Made by a program: the position numbers and the translations under genes. From positions 1 to 59,815 of the forward strand of contig NZ_AP014863.1 in the NCBI RefSeq assembly GCF_002355475.1: DNA of 59,815 bases, written 5' to 3'. Origin of the DNA: Pseudomonas furukawaii (GTDB taxonomy: Bacteria; Pseudomonadota; Gammaproteobacteria; Pseudomonadales; Pseudomonadaceae). Positions 1 to 7,730 of the stretch are shown piece after piece; the stretch's first letter is position 1; the number at the start of each line of letters is the position of its first letter. The notes beneath the pieces were generated by a model that saw only the letters and a program-made list of their open reading frames with translations, did not search any database and had not been told where the DNA came from.

Positions 1-5
1 ATCGT

Positions 6-473
6 TTAGTCCTCTTCTTCCTCAAGATATTCATTTGGCTGTTTGATAACTTCTTTGAACTCCTGGGCATCTTTAATTAGCCGCCCATATTCCCAAAGAA
101 GATTATCCAATTTTCTATCGAGTTCAGCTGCCCGACTACTTATCGAATCAACAGCACACGTCAACTTCCGACGCTTATCTTCGCGATGTACTTTATCGCG
201 CGCTTCCTTCTGCTTTTCCGGATTAACACCTACATGAATATAACCACGCTTACCCGTTTCATCCGAAGGACGATTCATAAACATGGTTTTGCCATCTGCT
301 TTGAAATGAATATGTGCATGAATGCAACCCATATTCACAAGAAGGTCACGATGATCGCGAGCAGCTTTAATTGCGTCGACAATTTGCTGACGCGCCGAAT
401 CAACAGAACTTCCAGTAGCAGGAACAATGACGGATTCAACTCCATTGAAAGCCGAAGAATAGATGCTGCGCAT
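6..473 (-). CDS. Hypothetical protein, first gene of a KorA/KorB-controlled operon
   Basis: A 155-residue protein that I do not recognise. It has a charged, probably helical C-terminal half (residues about 85-155) ending in an acidic run of Glu and Asp. No signal peptide or membrane segment is seen. The start has a good AAGGAGG site 7-8 nt upstream. The promoter lies at about 493-530: TTGCTT, 17 nt, TAAACT, with a KorA-like inverted repeat over the -10 and a KorB-type site just upstream. If the molecule is circular, its stop is followed after 3 nt by the start of the RsmN-like gene, so the two form an operon with 59239-59595. Function unknown. Confidence 0.7.
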   Translation of the reverse strand: MRSIYSSAFNGVESVIVPATGSSVDSARQQIVDAIKAARDHRDLLVNMGCIHAHIHFKADGKTMFMNRPSDETGKRGYIHVGVNPEKQKEARDKVHREDKRRKLTCAVDSISSRAAELDRKLDNLLWEYGRLIKDAQEFKEVIKQPNEYLEEEED

Positions 474-492
474 CAGGCGCCCTCCTTGATGT

Positions 493-515
493 GTATAGCT
501 ATAGTTTAGCTATAC
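493..515. promoter_or_regulatory. KorA-type operator over a promoter
   Basis: Perfect inverted repeat: arms GTATAGCTA and TAGCTATAC around TAGTT. On the minus strand it contains TAGCTAAAC, the half-site of the IncP-1 KorA operator GTTTAGCTAAAC, and TAAACT forms the -10 of a minus-strand promoter (TTGCTT 17 nt upstream). The same 23 bp and the same promoter recur at 49303-49325. Confidence 0.75.
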
Positions 516-535
516 ATAATCAGAGAAGCAACTGA

Positions 536-548
536 TTTAGCAGCTAAA
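536..548. promoter_or_regulatory. KorB operator (OB-type)
   Basis: TTTAGCAGCTAAA, extended to GATTTAGCAGCTAAATC at 534-550. It matches the IncP-1 KorB operator TTTAGCSGCTAAA except for the central base. It sits upstream of the promoter of the gene at 6-473 and touches the end of the gene at 550-762. Confidence 0.85.
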
Positions 549-549
549 T

Positions 550-762
550 CTAACCCTCACTGTCACCCTCCGGTTTTCGCACCCCTGCGCCGCGCTGTTG
601 CTCTAGATCCATGAGCCTGAGCAGCTTCTCCTGCAGTGCCTGATTAACAAACAATGGGAGCGGGATCCCCATTCGCTCCGCAGCCAAACTGGCCAGGACG
701 ATCAGCCCCTCATCCAGCTCCAGCATTCCCAGTTTTCGTCCCTCAACAATTTTGCGCGGCAT
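550..762 (-). CDS. Small hypothetical protein
   Basis: A 70-residue protein of unknown function. It has a basic N-terminus, a hydrophobic and acidic middle (residues 13-45) and a charged tail, without a signal peptide. It diverges from the TrbA-like gene. The interval between them (763-895) holds a TrbA-type site at 774-789 and an inverted repeat at 837-865, so both genes are probably under the same repressor. Start ATG at 762 has a purine-rich GGGGGG stretch 8 nt upstream. It could be a small DNA-binding or accessory regulatory protein, but nothing in the sequence proves this. Confidence 0.5.
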   Translation of the reverse strand: MPRKIVEGRKLGMLELDEGLIVLASLAAERMGIPLPLFVNQALQEKLLRLMDLEQQRGAGVRKPEGDSEG

Positions 763-773
763 TATTGGCCCCC

Positions 774-789
774 CTTCGATTTACCGAAG
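774..789. promoter_or_regulatory. TrbA-type operator, variant
   Basis: CTTCGATTTACCGAAG, 14 of 16 bases identical to the plasmid consensus CTTCGATATATCGAAG. It lies between the divergent genes at 550-762 and 896-1198, a position suited to autoregulation of trbA. Confidence 0.55.
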
Positions 790-836
790 GATTATGCCTA
801 TTACTTGGAGAGGTGGCGATCTCCCATCATCGACTC

Positions 837-865
837 GCTAGCAAGGGCCCTGATGGCTTGCTAGC
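837..865. promoter_or_regulatory. Inverted repeat upstream of trbA-like gene
   Basis: Perfect 9-bp arms GCTAGCAAG and CTTGCTAGC separated by 11 bp, 31 nt before the trbA-like start. Spacing and position fit an operator. The ligand protein is unknown. Confidence 0.5.
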
Positions 866-895
866 ATTGCCCGCCATTGCAGGGTGCGGACTTGA

Positions 896-1198
896 ATGTA
901 CAACCAGAACTTTTCAGAGAACGTCAACTGGCTCCTAGGCGCCAGAGACTGGTCCAAGACCGAATTACACAAGCGCGCATCAGTTTCCCTGGCGTTTGTC
1001 TCCGACATCACCGCAGGAAAAGGAAACCCATCTGTCGATGTCATGGAGAAGATTTCAGGGGCCCTAGGTGTCCCATTGCCACTATTGCTCTTGCCTAACG
1101 CCGACCTTCGATATATCGTAGAGCTTTTAGAAGCTCTACAGAAAGGTCATGGCGTTGCAGGGAAAATCAGCGATACAGGCAGGAAGCCTCCGGAGTAG
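896..1198 (+). CDS. trbA: TrbA-like transcriptional repressor, short form
   Basis: A 100-residue protein. Residues 10-65 form a Cro/CI-type helix-turn-helix (WSKTELHKRASVSLAFVSDI). The stretch around residues 38-65 (ITAGKGNPSVDVMEKISGAL followed by PLPLLLLP) resembles IncP-1 TrbA as I recall it. IncP-1 TrbA is about 120 residues and ends in a KorA-like dimerisation domain. That domain is missing here, while it is present in KorA of this plasmid. TrbA represses transfer operons in IncP-1. Two palindromes lie inside the 3' part of the coding sequence. Location directly before the pilus operon suggests a shared repressor of pilus and T4SS genes. Assignment as TrbA rests on local similarity and context. 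Confidence 0.65.
   Translation: MYNQNFSENVNWLLGARDWSKTELHKRASVSLAFVSDITAGKGNPSVDVMEKISGALGVPLPLLLLPNADLRYIVELLEALQKGHGVAGKISDTGRKPPE
1106..1121. promoter_or_regulatory. TrbA-type operator inside the trbA 3' end
   Basis: CTTCGATATATCGTAG, one mismatch from a perfect 16-bp palindrome and identical to the site before trbB (15205-15220). It is about 210 nt upstream of the VirB9-PilL fusion gene and is placed to control the pil operon. Confidence 0.65.
1118..1139. promoter_or_regulatory. Perfect 9-bp inverted repeat
   Basis: GTAGAGCTT and AAGCTCTAC around TTAG, overlapping the end of the TrbA-type site. No T-run follows, so it is more likely an operator or mRNA hairpin than a terminator. Confidence 0.45.
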
Positions 1199-1328
1199 CT
1201 TTCTCCGTCGCCCCCACGTACCTCCAACTCCCTCCTCAGTAGCAGCTTCCGCCGCGCTCGGCGCGCTTCCCGCAATGGGCAGTGTGCCGGGCAAACCGCA
1301 GCAACACCCCACCCGGAAGCGTCCCACA

Positions 1329-2675
1329 ATGCCCACTCAAAGACCCCCAAAGGCGGCGGCGCTTTCGCTCGCCCTTTGCCTCTTTGCGACTCAAGGATTC
1401 GCGGCAGAGTCGCAGCAGATCACCTTCAACAGCTCACCCTCCACGATTGTCTGCGCCGTACTCCATGTGTGCGACATCGAACTCCAACCAGGAGAAGTAA
1501 TTACCGATCTGCAGGCTGGCGACCGAGCCCGCTGGAGTATCACGCCAGCAATTACCAATGTTTCTGGTGCGGAGATCCACCATCTCGTTGTTCGCCCCTA
1601 CGATGTTGGTCTGGAAACATCGGTAGTTGTCAGCACCAACCGGCGGACATATCACCTCCTGCTCAAATCGGATGCCTCCCGGTATATGCCGCGCGTGACC
1701 TTTACCTATCCGGAAGAGGCTCAGCGAAAACTTGAGTCCAGGATCTCCAAGGAACTCCATGCTCGCCAAAAAGGCTTGATTCCTGAGACTAATCAGTACC
1801 TGGGCGACTTGGACTTTAAGTACAAGATCAGCGGCGACCCGGCTTTGAAACCTCTCAGGGTCTACAACGACCATCTGAAAACCAACATCGAACTTCCAGC
1901 AACCGCCACCGCGAATCTTCCTACGCTCCTGGTCACCGAGGCCGGCCGCGCAAACGCCAAATCAATGAACTATTCCCGTCAGGGCAACCGACTGGTTGTT
2001 GATGGCGTGTTCGATGCAGCCACCCTCGTCTATGGCAGCGGCCCCACGAAAGGCAGCGTCACCATCGAGCGGATGGAAAAGGCCGGCAGTGGGCGTCAGG
2101 GCACGGTCACAGCGGCCCCTATGCTGCCGCCGAGCGCAACCGCCAAGGCGAGCGCGCCGGCAGTGTCCGTTCCTGCCCCAGATGCTCCGCTCGTTGTGGC
2201 GGCGCCACAGGTCGAACGCCAGGGAGGAGGGGTCACACCAGGTGCCCCGGCAGCAGCTGGTAGCGTAACTGCGCGCCCCACTCCAGTTGTTGCCAAACCT
2301 GCAGCGCCCGTCACCCCTCCGCAGCAAGTCTCGGCAGCGCCTGCTCCGGCCGCCACTCCGCCCCTGGCGTCCAAACCTGCAGCGCCTGTCGCTACCCCGA
2401 AAGTCTGGGAGGCGCGCACCGGCTCCACGCTGCGCGCAACGGTGGCCGCCTGGGCTGCACAAGAGAAATACGACGTCGACTGGCTCCCGGCCGATCTGGA
2501 CTACCCCATCGAAGCCCCTCTGCGCTTTGAGGGCAGCTTTGAGTCCGCGGTCAGTTCCATTTTCCGCCTCTACGACAAGGCAGACAGGTCTTTCATCGTC
2601 GATGGCCGCCGAGCGCAGAAACGCCTGATCGTTCAGGAAAACCTTCAGAAGATCATCAAGGGAGCCTCCCAATGA
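1329..2675 (+). CDS. VirB9/TrbG-PilL (TcpQ) fusion protein
   Basis: A 448-residue periplasmic protein with signal peptide (residues 1-26, FAA/ES). Residues about 30-255 are a paralogue of the TrbG of this plasmid: shared stretches include VCAV..VCDIEL, DVGLETS, TNRRTYH, TFTYP and YLGDLDF. A Pro/Ala-rich linker (about 260-370) follows, then a C-terminal module (about 370-448) of the PilL/TcpQ type (VWEARTGSTLRATVAAWAAQ, later SAVSSIFRLYD). VirB9 forms the T4SS outer-membrane ring; PilL/TcpQ proteins assist type IVb secretins. It overlaps the pilN start by 4 bp, so it fills the pilL position. I chose ATG 1329 because the signal peptide starts there; an in-frame ORF extends upstream to 1149. The linker contains a fragment resembling the plasmid's dispersed repeat (2213-2245). 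Confidence 0.85.
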   Translation: MPTQRPPKAAALSLALCLFATQGFAAESQQITFNSSPSTIVCAVLHVCDIELQPGEVITDLQAGDRARWSITPAITNVSGAEIHHLVVRPYDVGLETSVVVSTNRRTYHLLLKSDASRYMPRVTFTYPEEAQRKLESRISKELHARQKGLIPETNQYLGDLDFKYKISGDPALKPLRVYNDHLKTNIELPATATANLPTLLVTEAGRANAKSMNYSRQGNRLVVDGVFDAATLVYGSGPTKGSVTIERMEKAGSGRQGTVTAAPMLPPSATAKASAPAVSVPAPDAPLVVAAPQVERQGGGVTPGAPAAAGSVTARPTPVVAKPAAPVTPPQQVSAAPAPAATPPLASKPAAPVATPKVWEARTGSTLRATVAAWAAQEKYDVDWLPADLDYPIEAPLRFEGSFESAVSSIFRLYDKADRSFIVDGRRAQKRLIVQENLQKIIKGASQ

Positions 2676-4378
2676 AACGCCATGCTTGGGCATTCGCAAC
2701 GCTCGCCCTGACCGCAGCTGCTCTAACCGGCTGCGAGATCGGTCGCATCAACGACTCGATGGAGCGGGTCGACAAGAACGCTGACCGGGCGAGCGCGCTC
2801 ACCGACGCACTGAAAAACCAAGTCCCGGCGCAACGTGAGTCGGTGATGTTCACTGATGATCAATGGGTCAGCACTAAACCTATGGTGATCAAGGCCGGTC
2901 TGCCGCCGGCCTTGGACTGCAGCGTTGGATACAACGAATCCATGTCACTGCAGCAGTTCGCTCAATGGGCGAGCGCGCAGTGCAGCGGCGTGCCAGTAAA
3001 GGTTGCTCCAGACGCCCTGGACAACGGCGCGTCGTTCATGCGGGCGAGCGGTCAGGGGAACGGCCAGGGGAATGGCGGGGCTTCCGCCCCGCCACCTGTT
3101 CAGGCGCCGGCCGAATCGATTTCCGATCTTTTCCCAGGCGCTGGTGGGGGAGTGGCAACAGGCACTGCCAGCTATGGCATGGGGCGACGGGTAGCGCTGA
3201 CCTATGAGGGTCGCCTTTCCAGTCTGCTGGACACCGCGACCGGGAGCCTTGGGCTCTCCTGGAAGTACGACACAACTAGCAAGACGGTCAAAATCTTCTA
3301 CCTGGAGACTCGTACCTTCCACGTCTTCTCCTTCAACCAGGGAGGCGGCTTCACGTCGGTGGTTAAGTCGGGGATGACCAGCAGCGCAGGCACTTCCGGC
3401 AGCGGTGCGTCCGGCATGAACGGCGGGGGCGGCGGCGGTGTTTCCGGCGACTCGGGAAGCCAGCAAACAACCACTACCGAACTCTTTTCGACGGTGGTTG
3501 ACGACATCGAGAACAACGTCCGCAGCATGCTGACGCTCAACCGGATGGCGTACTCGCGCACCACCGGCATCATGAGCATCACTGACCGCCCGGATGTCCT
3601 GGACCGCGTGCAGTCGTATCTGGATGCCGAGAACGCGAGCATCACGAAGAATGTTCTCTTCAACCTGGAGGTCATCCAGGTGACCCTCACGGACAAGGAC
3701 CAGTACGGCATCGACTGGGATCTGGTCTACAAGTCCGTCAACGGAAAACTCGGGTTCGGTCTGAAGAACACTTTCCCCGGTATCGACGCATCTGCTGTCG
3801 GGGGATCTGTAAGCATCCTGGATACCGCCGACTCTCCCTGGGCGGGCTCTAAGTTGCTCGTGCAAGCGCTCTCGGAGCAGGGGCGGGTATCGGCCAAGCG
3901 CAGTCCCTCCGTTACGACGCTGAACCTTCGGACTGCGCCCATGCAGATTGGCCGTGTGAACGGCTATCTGGCATCCAGCCAAACCACGCAAGCCCCAGAC
4001 GTAGGCGCCACCACAGCTCTGACTCCCGGCTCCATCACCTCGGGCTTCAATATGTCGCTGACCCCCTTTGTCATGCCCGACAACAAGCAGCTGCTGCTCA
4101 ATGCTGCCATCAACATGACCGACACCCCCGTTTTCAAGACGATTGAGAGCGGGAATAGCTCCATCGAGAACCCGGACTACGGCCTGCAGATTTTCAACCA
4201 GAGCGTGAAGCTGCGCAGCGGGCAAACCCTTGTCCTGAGCGGGTTCGATCAGACCACGGAGAATGCCACCAAGAGCGGGACGGGTACGGCCAGCAACTTC
4301 CTTTTTGGCGGTGGCGGGACTCGCGACACGAATCGCGACCTGCTCGTTCTGATGATCACGCCCGTGATCATGGAGTGA
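2672..4378 (+). CDS. pilN: PilN, type IVb pilus secretin lipoprotein
   Basis: 568 residues. A lipoprotein signal ends at LTGC (Cys about 21). A Gly/Ser-rich low-complexity stretch lies near residues 240-265. The C-terminal half is a secretin domain (about 330-568) containing SAKRSPSVTTLN and ending RDLLVLMITPVIME, typical of secretins. It forms the outer-membrane pore for the thin pilus. ATGA overlap with the preceding fusion gene indicates translational coupling, so the VirB9-like protein is likely its periplasmic partner. The gene at 4383 follows 4 nt later. Confidence 0.9.
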   Translation: MKRHAWAFATLALTAAALTGCEIGRINDSMERVDKNADRASALTDALKNQVPAQRESVMFTDDQWVSTKPMVIKAGLPPALDCSVGYNESMSLQQFAQWASAQCSGVPVKVAPDALDNGASFMRASGQGNGQGNGGASAPPPVQAPAESISDLFPGAGGGVATGTASYGMGRRVALTYEGRLSSLLDTATGSLGLSWKYDTTSKTVKIFYLETRTFHVFSFNQGGGFTSVVKSGMTSSAGTSGSGASGMNGGGGGGVSGDSGSQQTTTTELFSTVVDDIENNVRSMLTLNRMAYSRTTGIMSITDRPDVLDRVQSYLDAENASITKNVLFNLEVIQVTLTDKDQYGIDWDLVYKSVNGKLGFGLKNTFPGIDASAVGGSVSILDTADSPWAGSKLLVQALSEQGRVSAKRSPSVTTLNLRTAPMQIGRVNGYLASSQTTQAPDVGATTALTPGSITSGFNMSLTPFVMPDNKQLLLNAAINMTDTPVFKTIESGNSSIENPDYGLQIFNQSVKLRSGQTLVLSGFDQTTENATKSGTGTASNFLFGGGGTRDTNRDLLVLMITPVIME

Positions 4379-4382
4379 TCAG

Positions 4383-5696
4383 ATGGAGCCGAGTAGCGAC
4401 ATCAGCATCCTCCGCATCCAGGGCAAGGAGTTCGTTTCCGGCCTGATGTGGCGTCCGCTTTCCAAGCCGCGTGGCTACATGAAGGAAGCTCGGGAAATCG
4501 GCAAAGAAGAGGGGATGGACATCGTATCCATCCGCCTCGGCCTGACGATGATCCAAGCCGGTTTCGTGAAGAAGGAGAGCGGCGCGACAAAGGGCATGTA
4601 CAGCCTCGCGGCGGCGTTGGCTGGGCAGATCAAGGAAGAATCCTGGATTGGTGCGTTCCAGGTGTCCGAGGACCTATTTGCCCTGGTGGCCGTCCACGGC
4701 GGCCTAATTGTTCCTGGCTGCGACACGGTGGGAACCAAGGAGGAGATCCGCAACCTCCTGGTGGAGAAAGACAGCCACCGGGTGATGAAGTTTGAAAAGG
4801 TCTATCACCCGGACGATTTCAACCATCGCGGCCAGCAAATCGACATTGATGAGCTGCTGTCACCCAGTCGCATCAAGAAGGAATATGCGCTCAAACAGCT
4901 GACGTTCGGGATGACCCGAAAGGAGCTGATCATCACGGGCTGCCTGTTCGGAGCATTGGTCGCAGGGGGCCTCGGTTACCTGCAGTGGGTGCAGTACCAG
5001 GAGCGATTGGCCCGCGAAGAAGCGGCCCGCCAGGAACTGGCCCGCGAGCAAGCTCGGGCCGAACTGGAAGCGCAGACCGGGGGCCCAGTGCAAGCACAAG
5101 CCCTGGAGCATCCGTGGGCGAAGATGCCCGGCTCGTCCGACTTCCTGAACGGCTGCATGGGCGCGATCAACTCGCTCCCTCTCGCCATGGGCGGATGGAC
5201 CTTCGATTCCGCAATCTGCACCGCGACCACGCTTGAAACGGTGTTCGGCAGGGCAGGGGGCAGCACCTTTGATCAATTTGTCTTGGCCACCCAAAGCCGG
5301 TTCCCAGCTCCTCCAGTGCTGCTGGAGGGCGGCGACCGCGCAGGCCTGGGCGAAGAGATCACGCTAGGCATGGGCGGGGATGACGAACTGCTGTCGGTTG
5401 ATGAGGTGCGCTCCCGATTCACCTCTCACCTGCAGCGACTGGAGCTGAAAGCGGAGATCAGCGAAGTGCAGGTCGCTGCGCCGACCGACCCGCAAGCCCT
5501 GCCTGGACAAGAGAACGGGGCAGTCGCTCCGGCTCCTGACTGGAAACAGTTCAGTTTCACCCTGACCACCCCGCACGCGCCGGAGATTGTTTTCTCCGAG
5601 TTCCACCTGAACGGCCTGCGCCTTACCGAAATCGCCACCACCCGCTCTGGCTCCATGCTCAGCTGGACCGTCAAGGGAGACATCTATGCCCGCTAA
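4383..5696 (+). CDS. pilO: PilO, type IVb pilus assembly protein (PilO2-type)
   Basis: 437 residues. An N-terminal cytoplasmic domain (1-175) is followed by one transmembrane helix (ELIITGCLFGALVAGGLGYL, about 180-200), a charged coiled-coil stretch (about 203-235, EEAARQELAREQARAELEAQ) and a periplasmic domain. This bitopic layout fits IncI PilO. It lies between pilN and pilP and overlaps pilP by 11 bp in another frame. Confidence 0.85.
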   Translation: MEPSSDISILRIQGKEFVSGLMWRPLSKPRGYMKEAREIGKEEGMDIVSIRLGLTMIQAGFVKKESGATKGMYSLAAALAGQIKEESWIGAFQVSEDLFALVAVHGGLIVPGCDTVGTKEEIRNLLVEKDSHRVMKFEKVYHPDDFNHRGQQIDIDELLSPSRIKKEYALKQLTFGMTRKELIITGCLFGALVAGGLGYLQWVQYQERLAREEAARQELAREQARAELEAQTGGPVQAQALEHPWAKMPGSSDFLNGCMGAINSLPLAMGGWTFDSAICTATTLETVFGRAGGSTFDQFVLATQSRFPAPPVLLEGGDRAGLGEEITLGMGGDDELLSVDEVRSRFTSHLQRLELKAEISEVQVAAPTDPQALPGQENGAVAPAPDWKQFSFTLTTPHAPEIVFSEFHLNGLRLTEIATTRSGSMLSWTVKGDIYAR

Positions 5697-6204
5697 TTCC
5701 CGCTTTATCTGCACCCTGCCACTCCTGGTCGCCATGGCGGCTGTGGCTGAGGAAAGTCCTTTGCCGACGGTAGGCGACCTGTCTCGCGTTCAAGCCGAAA
5801 CGATCATGTATGAGGCCAAATCCAAGCGCGCTGCCGCTAAGGCCTCCATGCAGGAGAACCAAATGAAAGCCGGGGATGATCCGATGGCTCAAAGCAACTC
5901 GGCACCGCCCGTGGTGGCATCGGATCTGCCCACGGTTACAGGGGTTTCCGGGGTTTCCGGCCGTCTGGTGGCCACGTTCCGCTACCCCAACGGCGGCACC
6001 GCGTCCGCAAGCTCTGGCACCGAGATTGCGGGCGGCTTCGTCGTGTCTGAGGTGAGCCTGAATCGTGTGGTGTTGACCAAGGGTGATCGGCGTTTCCCGC
6101 TGCAGAGTGGCGTTGTTACCCAGCAGCCGACCCAGCAGCAGCCGCTACTGCCGGGGCAGTTCCCAACCCTCTCGCAACCGCCAGTTGCCATCCCGGCACA
6201 GTAG
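5686..6204 (+). CDS. pilP: PilP, type IVb pilus assembly protein
   Basis: 172 residues with an N-terminal hydrophobic export signal (about 8-21). The domain around residues 75-145 (VTGVSGVSGRLVATFRYPNG, later VVLTKGDRRFPL) fits the small periplasmic PilP family linking inner-membrane PilO to the secretin. It ends in a Gln/Pro-rich tail. The start is set by the ATG inside the pilO stop region. Confidence 0.8.
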   Translation: MPANSRFICTLPLLVAMAAVAEESPLPTVGDLSRVQAETIMYEAKSKRAAAKASMQENQMKAGDDPMAQSNSAPPVVASDLPTVTGVSGVSGRLVATFRYPNGGTASASSGTEIAGGFVVSEVSLNRVVLTKGDRRFPLQSGVVTQQPTQQQPLLPGQFPTLSQPPVAIPAQ

Positions 6205-6212
6205 AGGTTTCT

Positions 6213-7730
6213 ATGACCAGCGCACCTGCAGCAGCAGTCCCCCGCGTGGCCCTGACAGCCGAAGGGGAGCGGTTCGGGAACATCAACCCGGAACTGCGCC
6301 AACTGATATGCCTGACCGACGACGACGTGTTGCACATCGTTGATGGATATGAAGCTGACCCTTTCGTCCTGGCGTTCCAAGACACAGTACGACGCGCGGG
6401 CATCAAGGCAGAACTGGCCTCCGTGACGCCTGAGCAGCTGAAAGAGCTGTACCAGGGCATCACCAGTGCCATCAATCTCGGCTTTGGCCGTAGCAGTCAG
6501 GAAAGTGCGTCTAAACGCCAGAGGGAAGTGGTCCAGATCCTGAAACTGGCCACGCAGAGCGGCGCTAGCGACATTCACTTTTTCCCGACCCCCAATGGCC
6601 ACCAGCTCCGCTTCCGGGTTCATGGCGAGCTGGACACCATCAAGTCGTTCGCGGGCGGTGACGGCTTGGCGCTTCTGTCGACGATCTACACCTCCATGTG
6701 TGAATCGGTCGATCCGAACTATCGCCCCGAGGTGAGCCAGGACGGCCGCCTGCAGAGTGAGTTCGTGAAAGAGTGCGGATTGTTCGGTGCCCGGATCGCA
6801 ACCCGTCCGACGTTGAACGGCCCCTGGATGGCGGTCCGCCTGCTGTACGACAGCGGCGAAGTCATCCCCCTGGAGCGCATGGGCTACCTGGACGAACAGA
6901 TCGACCTGCTGACTCGCCTCATCCATCGGACCGAGGGGATGGTCCTACTTTCCGGGACCACCGGCTCCGGCAAGTCGACGGCACTGCAGACGCTCCTGTC
7001 GATGTTGCTCAAGTTCAACAATTTCGCCATTAACCTCGCCACGGTGGAGGATCCGGTGGAGTACCGGATTGAAGGCGCCAATCAGACCCCGCTGCTGGGC
7101 GAATGGGCCGACGCAATCACTAACCTGATGCGTATGGATCCCGATGTCTTGATGCTGGGAGAGATCCGTGACCTGCTCTCCGCCATCGCTGCATTCCAGG
7201 CTGCCAACACCGGGCACGGGGCATGGTCGACTGTCCACACCAGCACGGCGGCGGCGTGCATCCAACGCCTCCACGACCTGGGCGTAGAAGACAGCCTGCT
7301 GATGGACCCGTCTCTGGTGAAGGGACTGGTAAATCAGTCCCTTACCCGCGTTCTCTGCCCAGATTGCAAGCTGCCGTACTTGGAAAACTGCGGACGCCTC
7401 ACCCGTGACCTTCAGCATCGAATTCAAAAGCGGTGCATCCCTGAGCATGTCTACCTGAAAGGGGCCGGCTGTGCCCGCTGCAAAGGTCGCGGCGTCGTCG
7501 GTCGCACGGCCATCGCGGAGATCATTCTGCCGGATCTCCGTTTCATGCGGACGTTCCGGGAGAAGGGGAAGGCAGAGGCACAAGCCTTCTGGGTTCACAG
7601 CCTGGGGGGAATAACCAAGAACGCTCATCTGATCCATCGCATCAACGAAGGCATTGTGGACCCGCTCCTGGGCGAGAAGGACGTATGCCAACTGGATGAG
7701 GACGTGATGACCATTGGGGGCCGCCAATGA
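6213..7730 (+). CDS. pilQ: PilQ, pilus assembly ATPase (GspE family)
   Basis: 505 residues. Secretion ATPase with Walker A GTTGSGKST (about residues 249-257), an Asp box (LATVEDPVEYRIEG), Walker B around DPDVLMLGEIRD and the His box HGAWSTVHTST. A Cys pair set near 398-430 (CPDC and CARCKGRG) is the zinc-binding motif of GspE/PilB enzymes. It powers pilus extension on the cytoplasmic face together with PilR. The stop overlaps the pilR start (ATGA). Confidence 0.9.
   Translation: MTSAPAAAVPRVALTAEGERFGNINPELRQLICLTDDDVLHIVDGYEADPFVLAFQDTVRRAGIKAELASVTPEQLKELYQGITSAINLGFGRSSQESASKRQREVVQILKLATQSGASDIHFFPTPNGHQLRFRVHGELDTIKSFAGGDGLALLSTIYTSMCESVDPNYRPEVSQDGRLQSEFVKECGLFGARIATRPTLNGPWMAVRLLYDSGEVIPLERMGYLDEQIDLLTRLIHRTEGMVLLSGTTGSGKSTALQTLLSMLLKFNNFAINLATVEDPVEYRIEGANQTPLLGEWADAITNLMRMDPDVLMLGEIRDLLSAIAAFQAANTGHGAWSTVHTSTAAACIQRLHDLGVEDSLLMDPSLVKGLVNQSLTRVLCPDCKLPYLENCGRLTRDLQHRIQKRCIPEHVYLKGAGCARCKGRGVVGRTAIAEIILPDLRFMRTFREKGKAEAQAFWVHSLGGITKNAHLIHRINEGIVDPLLGEKDVCQLDEDVMTIGGRQ

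Noticed and set aside
2945-4225. Long minus-strand open frame opposite pilN (426 codons), and similar long antisense frames opposite trbE and 46529-47689.
   Set aside because: They are shadows of strongly supported genes in GC-rich DNA, without ribosome sites or recognisable domains.
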